A DNA stretch of 64,000 bases from assembly GCA_016719785.1 (NCBI GenBank), contig JADJYJ010000003.1, positions 372,001-436,000 on the forward strand. The letters are read 5' to 3'. Made by a program: the position numbers and the translations under genes. Position 1 is the stretch's first letter. Every line of letters starts with the position of its first letter. The stretch comes from Candidatus Amarolinea dominans. GTDB taxonomy: Bacteria; Chloroflexota; Anaerolineae; SSC4; Amarolineaceae. This document shows positions 1 through 7,216 of this stretch, one piece after another. Below the pieces are notes generated by a model, which saw only the letters and a list, made by a program, of their open reading frames with translations, was not told where the DNA came from and did no database searches.

Positions 1-1
1 G

Positions 2-568
2 GAAAGCGTCGGCGTCAAGGTCAACCGCGGCGGCTTCGTGGAAGTGGACGAGTATCTGCGCACCAATGTGCCGGGTATCTACGCCATCGGCGACCTGACC
101 GGCAAGCTGGCGCTGGCGCACGTCGCTTCGGCGCAGGGCATCGTGGCGGTCGAGCACATCGCCGGGCATGAGACAACGCCGCTGAGCGACGAAAAGTACA
201 CGGACATGCCGCGCTGCACCTACTGCAATCCGCAGGTGGCGAGCCTGGGTCTGACCGAGAAACAGGCGCGGGCCAAGGGGCTGGAGATCAAGGTGGGCAA
301 GTTCCCGTTCATCGCCAACGGCAAGGCGCTGGGCCTGGGCGAGCGCGAGGGCTTCGTCAAGATCATCGCGGACGCCAAATACGGCGAAATCCTGGGCGCG
401 CATCTGGTGGGGCCGGAGGTGACCGAGCTGCTGCCGGAACTTGTGCTGGCTAAGACCTGGGAACTGACGCCGGAGGAGATCGCACGCAGCGTCCACGCGC
501 ACCCGACGCTGTCCGAGGTAATAATGGAAGCCAGCCACGGCGTCTTCGGCGCAGCGATTCATATGTAG
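2..568 (+). CDS. lpdA: Dihydrolipoyl dehydrogenase, C-terminal part (5' end outside window)
   Basis: This is the C-terminal part of the FAD-dependent E3 subunit, which reoxidises dihydrolipoamide in 2-oxoacid dehydrogenase or glycine-cleavage complexes and passes electrons to NAD+. The frame is open from base 2 (ESVGVKVNRGGF...), so the GTG at 38 is internal and not a start. The fragment shows the conserved second FAD-contact motif (GIYAIGDLTG), then the whole pyridine-nucleotide-disulfide dimerisation domain. The catalytic His-Glu dyad region is visible near the C-terminus (SVHAHPTLSE). The CxxxxC redox disulfide and the N-terminal Rossmann motif are outside the window. A hairpin with a T-run follows closely, so this is the last gene of its transcript. 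Mercuric or glutathione reductase is less likely given the HAHPTLSE motif. Confidence 0.95.
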   Translation, partial: ESVGVKVNRGGFVEVDEYLRTNVPGIYAIGDLTGKLALAHVASAQGIVAVEHIAGHETTPLSDEKYTDMPRCTYCNPQVASLGLTEKQARAKGLEIKVGKFPFIANGKALGLGEREGFVKIIADAKYGEILGAHLVGPEVTELLPELVLAKTWELTPEEIARSVHAHPTLSEVIMEASHGVFGAAIHM

Positions 569-603
569 GTGAGGCGAGATTGCGACCGCTGGTAGAAACA
601 CCC

Positions 604-646
604 GTCGCGCCGGTGCAGATCACACCGGCGCGGCGGGGTATTTTTC
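604..646 (+). terminator. Rho-independent terminator after lpdA
   Basis: A perfect 10-bp GC-rich stem (CGCGCCGGTG, 606-615, pairing with 623-632) encloses a 7-nt loop and is followed by GCGGGGTATTTTT. It starts about 36 bp after the lpdA stop and separates lpdA from the convergent toxin-antitoxin pair. Confidence 0.85.
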
Positions 647-669
647 TTGATGGGCCGACTTACACGTGC

Positions 670-990
670 TCACCCTTCGGCGTAACTGGCCTCTCGCACA
701 ACGTCCCAAACGGCATCTGGATGTTTAGCCGCTACCAGCAGCAGAACGCGCGCAGGCCCAACCGGAGCGCGGCGACCCTGCTCCCAGTTGCGCAGCGTCT
801 TGACGCTAATACCCAGCAGCGCTGCAAACCGTGTTTGCGACAGCCGGTAGTTTTCCCGGATGCCTGTTACGTTCAGAGGCTGGCGCTCCACGACGAACGT
901 GCGGGCCGGTGCCGCTTCTCCACGCGCGATGCGTCCGGCCTCTTCAACGCTCGCCATAAGCTCCGTAAACAGATGGTCATTCATTGCCAT
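670..990 (-). CDS. HigA-like antitoxin, XRE-family helix-turn-helix
   Basis: A 106-residue protein, expected to neutralise the upstream toxin and repress the operon. The C-terminal half is a clear XRE HTH (RLSQTRFAALLGISVKTLRNWEQGRR). The N-terminal half, with ARTFVVE, is typical of HigA/NadS-type antitoxins that follow a RelE-fold toxin. The first ATG (990) overlaps the toxin stop by 10 nt. A second in-frame ATG at 984 gives an exact ATGA overlap, so either could be used, and translation is coupled in both cases. The toxin-first order is the HigBA arrangement. A palindrome in the operon promoter (1355-1371) is the likely binding site. The family assignment is secure; the gene name is an inference. 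Confidence 0.88.
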   Translation of the reverse strand: MAMNDHLFTELMASVEEAGRIARGEAAPARTFVVERQPLNVTGIRENYRLSQTRFAALLGISVKTLRNWEQGRRAPVGPARVLLLVAAKHPDAVWDVVREASYAEG

Positions 991-1301
991 AGTACTTCCA
1001 CTGCCTTCTTCAACATGCGCAACTGCTCAGGAGAAAGATCGTCTTGTTCGTTCTTGCCGTAGATCAGCAACATGTAGAACTGATTGCGGCTGATGAGATG
1101 ATAGTAGATCACACGCGCCCCACTGCGCTTGCCGCGGCCTTGCATTGCCCACCTCAGCTTGCGTAGCCCACCGCTGCCAGGAATCACGTCTCCCACATCG
1201 GGATTCACAATCAGCATCCTCTGCAAATCGGCATACTCGCTATCCGATAACAGTTTCGTTACGCGCCGGGTGAAAACTGATGTCTCGAAGAATACGGCCA
1301 T
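981..1301 (-). CDS. HigB-like RelE-superfamily toxin
   Basis: A 106-residue RelE/HigB-fold protein, by family a ribosome-associated mRNA endonuclease. Typical features are LRKLRWAMQGRGKRSGARVIYYH in the central sheet, followed by FYMLLIYGKNEQDDLSPEQL, the usual family C-terminus. The ATG at 1301 has a GAGG about 11 nt upstream and sits about 50 nt from an excellent sigma-A promoter. It is coupled to the HTH antitoxin by overlap. It lies next to a decayed methylase/ATPase defence operon, where TA pairs are common. Catalytic residues of this subfamily vary, so activity cannot be inferred from sequence alone. Confidence 0.88.
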   Translation of the reverse strand: MAVFFETSVFTRRVTKLLSDSEYADLQRMLIVNPDVGDVIPGSGGLRKLRWAMQGRGKRSGARVIYYHLISRNQFYMLLIYGKNEQDDLSPEQLRMLKKAVEVLWQ

Positions 1302-1351
1302 ACGATGTAGTGCCTCACGAGTGATTCGCAGTCACGCTGATAGTACGCGAT

Positions 1352-1380
1352 ATTATACGCCATTGGCGTATGCTCGTCAA
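1352..1380 (-). promoter_or_regulatory. higBA promoter with palindromic operator in the spacer
   Basis: Read on the minus strand, TTGACG (1375-1380) and a consensus TATAAT (1352-1357) are separated by exactly 17 nt. A perfect inverted repeat ATACGCC-ATT-GGCGTAT (1355-1371) fills the spacer and overlaps the -10 box. HTH antitoxin bound there would block RNA polymerase, the usual autorepression of HigBA operons. Confidence 0.85.
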
Positions 1381-1528
1381 ATACCATTCTGGGAACATGA
1401 CATGGTCACTATTGCATGACGGATCGGTCATAACCGCCATTCATCGCGCCGCCCGCCGCGTGATCGGCGCGATACGTATTTTACCACACACGGCCACCGG
1501 TACAATGGCAATGTTGCCCCTACTCCTC

Positions 1529-1775
1529 TCAAGCCCCTGGCTGCTGAATTTCAGGGCACGGGCACGGCAACCACTGGTAGGTTTCCGGGGCCGCGGTGAC
1601 CGTGGTGTCGGCCGCGGCCCGTTGCGTCTCCGCTTGCTTGACCTGCAGCGGCGCGAGATCGAGAGCGACCTTCTCGTCCAGGATGGAAGTCCAGACATCA
1701 TGCGCAGCAGCACGGCCGCACCCATCTGCGGCTCGTCCTCGCCTTACCGACGCGTTCGTGGTTAGTGATCGCCAT
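1529..1775 (-). pseudogene. Remnant of a Swt1/DUF499-like ATPase gene
   Basis: The remnant begins with a good ribosome site (GGGGAG) and an ATG at 1775 encoding MAITNHERVGKA. I recognise this as the usual N-terminus of long Swt1-HEPN/DUF499 ATPase proteins found beside DUF1156 methylases. After about 12 codons the frame is lost. A second frame holds EPQMGAAVLLRMM, and a third runs from WTSILDEKVALDLAPLQ through PETYQWLPCP to a stop at 1529, resembling the family C-terminus. A gene of about 3 kb thus appears to have lost its middle and gained two frameshifts. Family recognition is from memory and is the weakest part; that the stretch is broken coding sequence is well supported. Confidence 0.6.
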
Positions 1776-1791
1776 CAGATCTCCCCTTCTG

Positions 1792-2032
1792 GACAGGATG
1801 GACAGGATGAACAGGATGGGTTGTTCGTAATCCTGTCAATCCTGTTCATCCTGTCCGAATAGCGTCTCCTATTCCGTCTTTGACAGGATGAACAGGATGG
1901 GTTGTTCGTTATCCTGTCAATCCTGTTCACCCTGTCCGAATAGCGTGTCCTATTCCATCTTTGACAGGATTTACAGGATGAACAGGATGGATTCTTCGTT
2001 ATCCTGTCAATCCTGTACATCCTGTCCGAATA
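1792..2032. repeat. Array of three palindromic GACAGGAT repeats
   Basis: Three units (about 1792-1856, 1882-1937, 1963-2027) each have a left arm of GACAGGATGAACAGGAT type and a right arm of ATCCTGTCAATCCTGTTCATCC type, so each can fold into a hairpin. The linkers (CGAATAGCG...CTATTCC) are also repeated. The last unit supplies the stop and final codons of the methylase remnant. A fourth copy lies inside that gene at 4376-4452. Similar elements are scattered in many large bacterial genomes. Confidence 0.9.
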
Positions 2033-3011
2033 ACTCGCCCTGCTCGGGGCGCGGCGCACCCCTCTCGCGCGCCAGCCGCGTGATCTCCGGCCAGCTCTGC
2101 ACCAGCCCATTATACGCCAGCGCCTCGGCGGCGCGCTTCTTGCGTTCGCAGATCGTGTAGAGCCGATAGGCCAGCTCGCGGGCCGGCTCGGCCTGGCTGC
2201 CTAGCTTGCTGACCAGCGCGGCCGCGGCCGACTCGCCGCCGGTTTCGAGCACGCGCACGAGCTGATGCACCGCTTCCCAGGCGGTCAGGCGTTTGTCGGT
2301 GGCCGGGTCCCAATCCGCGGGCAGCTCAACCGGCTTGAGCAGGCGCACCTTGCCGTGGCTCGATTTCAGGATGCCCGCGTCCACCATGCCGGCGACGCTG
2401 GTGTTCTTGGCCTTAGAGAGGGTTTCGGCCACGCCGAATTCGCCCTCGGCGAAGCCGGACCCCTCGAACCAGGCCAGCGCCCAACGCGTGTCCGCGTCGA
2501 AGTCGCCCTCCTGTTCGGCCAGCGCCTCGTCGAGGGTCTGGTTGATGAGCGCCAGCGCCTCGCGTACGGTGAGCGGCCGGCCCGCGGCGTCGAGCACCCG
2601 TGCGTAGCGGGTGTAGACCGCCATGCCCGGCCCGATGGCCGTCTGCGCCAGGTCCACCGGCGCGATGTTGCCGCGCTGGAGATGCACCAGCGCGACGGGC
2701 AGCTCAGCCTTGAGCGCGTTGACGAACTCACGGCGCGTGGCAGTGGGCGCGTCGGCTGGCCGTTTGCGGCAGACGAGGATGATGCTGGAGGCGAGAGCGC
2801 TGCGTGTCGTCTTCAACTCCGTCCGCATCGGCCAGGTGCCGGTGATGGCGAAGCCGGCGCGGATAACTGCCTCCAGAAATGTATCCCATCCGGTGCTGGC
2901 GGTGCCGCCTTCTTCATCGTTCTCGGTCTCCGACTGCTTGAAGGCGTAGTAGATAGTGACCGGGAAGGCCGGATGTGCCTGCTCGGCGAGGCGGTGCATT
3001 GCCTGTGTCAT
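2007..3011 (-). pseudogene. DUF1156-type DNA methylase, C-terminal fragment
   Basis: An open 334-codon stretch holds the C-terminal third of a DUF1156-family adenine-specific DNA methylase. It begins MTQAMHRLAEQAHPAFPVTIYYAFKQ, continues with GWDTFLEAVIRAGFAITGTWPMRTE and ALASSIILVCRKR (final strands of the methylase fold), and ends with the family's helical tail (GELFGQDVQD). The last codons come from the neighbouring palindromic repeat. The ATG at 3011 is internal: upstream codons in this frame (PYRHGGKEKAETFFLDG) continue the gene. The fragment is clean, unlike the 1 kb before it, so decay is recent or the lesions are local. Confidence 0.85.
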
Positions 3012-3989
3012 ACCGTCAAGGAAGAAGGTCTCTGCCTTCTCCTTGCCGCCGTGACGGTAGGGGCGCCACCAGTTCCTCGGCCTTGGGCACGGCGAGGGTG
3101 GTGAAGAGATCAGGGAAGATGGGCCTCAAGGAGCGGCGCAGCCAGACATAGAAGAAATCCGACAGATCGGCATAGCCAATATTGTCGTAATAGGGCGGAT
3201 CGGTGGAGACAGCTTTGCCAGCTAAGGATTGGTTCTGCGCATCCGCCATGCGAAACGAGCCTGGAGTCCAAACCGAGGGCGACGATCACTGCGACTTGGT
3301 CTGGAGGCCAAGCATTAAATTTCCAGATGAGTCGCAAAGACAAGGTTTGTCTCAGCGTAGTCCCAAACCATCGAAACCGCCTGTCCGTCCAAACAGGTCG
3401 CTGATCGGACCTCGCTAGTCCGGTCCCACGCGCAGAGAGAAGACCAGTAGTTGGCACCGTTGATCGCCAAGCGCCAGATACACCGCCACCGCATCAGCGT
3501 AGGCTGTGGCGCCGATGCCGCCAACGTTGAGGGGTTTGCCATCATCGGGCAGGCCGGCAGCCAGCGCGTCGCGCTTCACCAACTCTCGCGCTTCCCCCAC
3601 CAGGTCGGAGAAGGTCGTCAGCGCCACGAGTTGGCGCGGGGTGAAGAGGTCGCCATAGGTTGGCATACCGTACAAAGGCGGGGAGAACCAGCGCCGATCA
3701 ATCGGCATGTTTGCCTTCCGGCTTCCACTTGGCTTTGCCTGGCGCGCAATGGCCTCGTCTTGCCACGGTTGGCGAGAGATAGATCCGGCCGCGCTCGCCT
3801 TCCGCCACAATCGCCATCAACCGTGCCCCCATGCGGCCGCCCATGCCTTCACTCTTGATGTGATCACCGGAAATCGGTGTGCCAGACATGATGCATTGAA
3901 AGTTTGCACCCCGCGCCAACTTGGTGCCATTCTTCGCCGCCTCCGCAGCCTTCGGCTTGCCCACCTTGACCGTGAAGCGGTAGCCAGGC
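3012..3989 (-). pseudogene. DUF1156-type DNA methylase, degraded middle
   Basis: Homologous sequence continues across this kilobase but changes frame repeatedly. In order: GYRFTVKVGKPKAAEAAKNGTK with GTPISGDHIKSEGMGGRMGARLMAI; then RRWFSPPLYGMPTYGDLFTPRQL; then LAINGANYWSSLCAWDR with GQAVSMVWDYAETN; then FNAWPPDQVAVIVALGLDSR; then the catalytic block STDPPYYDNIGYADLSDFFYVWLRRSL. Frame changes lie near 3.70, 3.48, 3.35, 3.24 and 3.07 kb. The DPPY motif of N6-adenine methylases is intact but out of frame with both ends. This is a pseudogene unless the indels are sequence errors; they cluster in this 1 kb. Confidence 0.8.
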
Positions 3990-4068
3990 GAGGGTAGAAA
4001 GATAGGAGATAGGAAGTAGGGGAAGCGCCGTCCGCCCTATTTCCTACCTCCTCACCCCTATTTCCTAC
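3990..4068. repeat. Purine-rich palindromic insert that breaks the methylase frame
   Basis: About 79 bp of imperfect inverted repeat (GATAGGAGATAGGAAGTAGG ... CCCTATTTCCTACCTCCTC) sits between the homologous segments ending YVEPVMVG and starting GYRFTVKV. It encodes unrelated residues and shifts the frame by one. It looks like a discrete insertion into the gene. Confidence 0.75.
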
Positions 4069-5178
4069 CATCACCGGCTCGACATACGCTTCCTTGCCCG
4101 GCTTGGTGGAGAGCATGAAAGTCGAGGCCAGCGGCACGTCCACCTGGTTGAAGGCGGGGTTGGGGCTTTTCACCGTGCGCGCCCACAGCCAGGCGATCAC
4201 GGTCAGCTTGCGCCCCACCAGCGGCTTCAGGTCGGGCCGCTCCTGCGCCATCTCCGCCGTGATCTCGATCTTCGGGTACAGATGCCCGATCCGCTTCTCC
4301 GCCTCATCGCGCATCCACTTCCCATAATAGCGCACATCCTCCGCCAGGCCCGCCGCGCCGCGCCAGAGGCCATTCTGGACAGGATGAACAGGATTGACAG
4401 GATGTTTTTGTTTGCCGCGCCGAATATCCTGTTCATCCTGTAAATCCTGTCCAAAAAGCCCTTGCCGACTCTCTGGATTGACCGGCGGCTTGCCCGCGAA
4501 CTTGGGCGGAATCTCGATCATCGCCTTGTTGATCAGCACCGCCACGGGGTTGAGGTCGCTGGCGTAGGCTTCGAGGCCCAGGCGTTGCGCCTCCAGCGGC
4601 AGCGCGCCGCCGCCGGCGAAGGGGTCGTGGAACGCGGGCAGTTTGTGGCGGTCGAACAGCTCGCGGGCGCGCGGGTGGTCGGCGTTCTCCGCGCAGGTGT
4701 AGCGCCAGCTCTGCCAGATCTCGTCGCGCGCCTGCTGCAGCACCGTCTCGTTGGTGGTGTTCTCCCACAGCACCAGTTGCCGGATGATCTCGAACAGCCG
4801 CTCCCGCTCGATGTCGGCGACGCACTCTGGCAGGGTCGGCTCCGGGCCGGGGTCGGGCGCGGCGTGATTGCCCCCGCGGCGCGCTTCATCGTGCGCGGCT
4901 TGGCGTTTGGCCCAGGCATTGCGCCGCTTGGTCAGCTCCCGATTGGCCGCGCGGCGCTTGTCCGGGTCGCTCAGCAGCAGCTCGGCATGTTCGGACGGGT
5001 CGTCCAGCATCTGGCTGAAGATCACCGCGCGCGCCGCGGCCAGCGGTCGCCGCGCCCACCACAGGTGCAGCGTGGAGGGGTGGCCGTGGCGGATGGATTT
5101 CTCCCGCGCCGACGCGATGTTGATCGCGTCAAGAGGGAGGGCGACTTCGATGAGTTTCTTCTTGGGGTGCTGAATCAT
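4069..5178 (-). pseudogene. DUF1156-type DNA methylase, N-terminal fragment
   Basis: The first 370 codons are intact and typical: IEVALPLDAINIASAREKS, then the DUF1156 signature PSTLHLWWARRPLAA, then DPFAGGGALPLEAQRLGLEA (the FxGxG cofactor motif I of N6-adenine methylases), then LNPVAVLINKAMIEIPPKFA. The ATG at 5178 overlaps the TGA of the TOPRIM-like gene (ATGA), so the two were co-translated. A palindromic repeat (4376-4452) is carried in frame. The reading frame is lost at the 3990-4068 insert. DUF1156 methylases usually occur with ATPases and helicases in anti-phage or modification islands. Confidence 0.88.
4376..4452. repeat. In-frame GACAGGAT palindromic repeat inside the methylase
   Basis: This is the same family as the array at 1792-2032. 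Its arms GGACAGGATGAACAGGATTG and CCTGTTCATCCTGTAAATCC flank a short spacer. It adds residues such as LFGQDLQDEQDIRRG and HPVNPVHPVQN to the protein without breaking the frame. Confidence 0.85.
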
Positions 5179-5876
5179 GCGTGTTGCTCAACATCCTGCG
5201 TAAATTGCTCGGCCTGGGAGCACCGTTCGCGAACGGTTTTCCATGCTTCCGCCACTTGGGGTGCGATGGTCTGATAGACGCGTTCCGGCTTCTTGATCTG
5301 GCCGTCGGTCCGACGCAACAGTTTGCCGTACTTCTTGAGCGTCAGCCGGTAGCCAGGGTGGTTTGCACCCGACCGCAAACACTCGTATACGGATCGCGTG
5401 CATAACTCGTCGTCGGGAAAGAGTGCGGTAAAGGTCCAACTCTCGGTGTCCTGAGCGGGAATCGCCAGCACGACCTTCGACGGCAGGGTGTCCTGTCGCA
5501 GCCAATGCGCGATGACCTGCCGCAGCCTGATAGCGGTCGAAGCAACGGGTGGACACGGTTGTTGGAGATCGGCAACAGGGTCGTCATCGCCTTCTTGCAG
5601 ATCTGCTTCTGCGGCAATACTGGCGTCCACGTGAATGACGAGCAGGTCTAGGGCCGGTCCGGTTGCGCCCGAAAGGATGGCATCCAGGGTAAGACCTTCC
5701 CGGCGCCACGTCTCTCGACACCAGCGACGCACCCCTTTCCAGCCGCTCCCCGTTTCACCGAACGTTGGGGTGGGCTGGAGAGGCAAATAGCGATGCTGGC
5801 CTGGGATCAACTTGCCCAGCACGGCTTTCAGCACAAGCCGGTCAGTTGGTCCTTCGACGACGGTGCCAATGATCAT
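5175..5876 (-). CDS. TOPRIM-like (DUF4276-type) putative nuclease, defence-associated
   Basis: A 233-residue protein whose N-terminus (IGTVVEGPTDRLVLKAVLGKL) has the TOPRIM pattern of a first strand ending in a catalytic Glu before a helix. LLVIHVDAS near residue 90 fits the acidic TOPRIM motif II. VLAIPAQDTESWTFTALFPDD is typical of small proteins paired with AAA ATPases. It starts at an ATG with AAGGA 8 nt upstream, 15 nt after the ATPase gene, and its TGA overlaps the methylase ATG. An ATPase plus a separate TOPRIM protein recalls PARIS (AriA/AriB) and split OLD nucleases. The exact family is uncertain and no function can be read from the sequence alone. Confidence 0.7.
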   Translation of the reverse strand: MIIGTVVEGPTDRLVLKAVLGKLIPGQHRYLPLQPTPTFGETGSGWKGVRRWCRETWRREGLTLDAILSGATGPALDLLVIHVDASIAAEADLQEGDDDPVADLQQPCPPVASTAIRLRQVIAHWLRQDTLPSKVVLAIPAQDTESWTFTALFPDDELCTRSVYECLRSGANHPGYRLTLKKYGKLLRRTDGQIKKPERVYQTIAPQVAEAWKTVRERCSQAEQFTQDVEQHA

Positions 5877-5891
5877 ACTCAGTCCTTTTTT

Positions 5892-7091
5892 TTAGAACAG
5901 ATCTGGTACACCACCCAACCGGCCCATCACCCATAGATTGGAGAGCGACAGCCCATTCTCGATGACGCGGAGCATCTCATCCGACACCGGCACCCTGTCT
6001 ACCCGCGTAGTGCCCTCGACGTCGCGCTCCACGGTGAAGAGCCGGATGCGGTCGTCGCGCAGGTTCAGGCTGTCGAGCACCAATGGATTGTGTGTTGTGA
6101 GAAGCACTTGTCGTTCAGGTTCTGCCTTCAGCATCAATTCGCAGAAGAGACGGACCGTAGCTCGGGCTAATCTGGGGTGCATGTTCTGATCCAGGTTCTC
6201 GATGGCGAATAACCGCGGTGAATGGGGATGCAACGCCAGCACCAGGGCAAAAAGCACGTAAAGCGCTCCTTCGCTGGCATCGTAAGCCGAGAGTTGGTTG
6301 CGATCGCGTCCCATCCAGCGATCCGTGAAGCGGATGATGCTGCGCGTTGTTGGCACACTGGCCGAGGTCAACTCACGCGATGGCGGCACCACAGCGATTT
6401 CATTCACCCAATCGAGCAACTCAAGCAGTCTGTCCAGGTCCAGGGCGCCGAACTTTCCTTGCCTGGGTTCGAGCAATTCCTGAACCGCTTCAGCCAGTTG
6501 GCCGCCGGCCAGGCCGACCGGAATGCGTTGTCTGATGTCCGCTTCCATGCCACGCAGCGTGGGTGTGTTGGGTGCAAAGACAGCATAGTCTGCCAACACA
6601 TCCGTGCGCAGTCTGGTCGCGTCACCGATAGGTTGATTCGCTATTCCGTCCGCCAATGACGGCGCTGCGAACATGCCCGGTATGCCAGTGTCACGTTCAT
6701 AGAGGACAGCCTGACTATTTGGATCGCGCACCAGGCGTGTCTCAGTAAATGGCCACGGTCGCTCACGTTCATCTGTTTCCATAAGTAACCGAAGTGTGTA
6801 GTCCAACTGGCAGTCAGGTGTATCGAACCGTGTCTCGATCCTGGTTTCTGTTACGGGCTGGGTCTTGGCGAAAGAGGACCGATAGAGCGCTGGCGCGCTG
6901 GTTCTTACACCGCGTCTTGCTAACGCTTGGTCATCTAATCGGCCTTCAGCAACGGCGCTGACAAACCCGAGTGCTTCAAGCAAATTACTCTTGCCGCTGC
7001 CGTTGGCGCCAATGAAGACATTGACGCAGCCGAGCGGAACCTCCACTTGCTCTAGTGACTTGAACCCACGAACCGTAATCGAAGTCAACAT
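5892..7091 (-). CDS. AAA_21/RecF-like ABC ATPase, defence-associated
   Basis: A 399-residue ABC-class ATPase. Order of motifs: TSITVRGFKSLEQVEV (start of the RecF/SMC-like head), Walker A GANGSGKSN, a signature-like YDASEGALYVLF, a Walker B-like RLFAIENLDQNMHP, and an H-loop (LLTTHNPLVLDSL). There is no C-terminal TOPRIM domain; that activity is in the next gene. It is the first gene of a three-gene operon: ATPase, then TOPRIM protein (15-nt gap), then DUF1156 methylase (ATGA overlap). A GAGG lies 6 nt before the ATG. Such ATPases act as sensors or clamps in OLD, PARIS and Septu-like systems. The protein appears intact although the methylase is broken. Confidence 0.85.
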   Translation of the reverse strand: MLTSITVRGFKSLEQVEVPLGCVNVFIGANGSGKSNLLEALGFVSAVAEGRLDDQALARRGVRTSAPALYRSSFAKTQPVTETRIETRFDTPDCQLDYTLRLLMETDERERPWPFTETRLVRDPNSQAVLYERDTGIPGMFAAPSLADGIANQPIGDATRLRTDVLADYAVFAPNTPTLRGMEADIRQRIPVGLAGGQLAEAVQELLEPRQGKFGALDLDRLLELLDWVNEIAVVPPSRELTSASVPTTRSIIRFTDRWMGRDRNQLSAYDASEGALYVLFALVLALHPHSPRLFAIENLDQNMHPRLARATVRLFCELMLKAEPERQVLLTTHNPLVLDSLNLRDDRIRLFTVERDVEGTTRVDRVPVSDEMLRVIENGLSLSNLWVMGRLGGVPDLF

Positions 7092-7216
7092 GTTTGCCTC
7101 TTCGAACCCTCATCGCACAGACCGGTCTTGGATGCCATTCATCGTTGAACGGTCGGCGTCGGCGGTAGACTCGCGGCGTATTATCGCTCAGAAATTCGAC
7201 GAGCGCCAAAATGGGT

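Noticed and set aside
580..1062. Plus-strand 160-codon frame over the TA pair
   Set aside because: Antisense to the HTH antitoxin and toxin, which have clear family motifs and a promoter; the frame has no recognisable domain.
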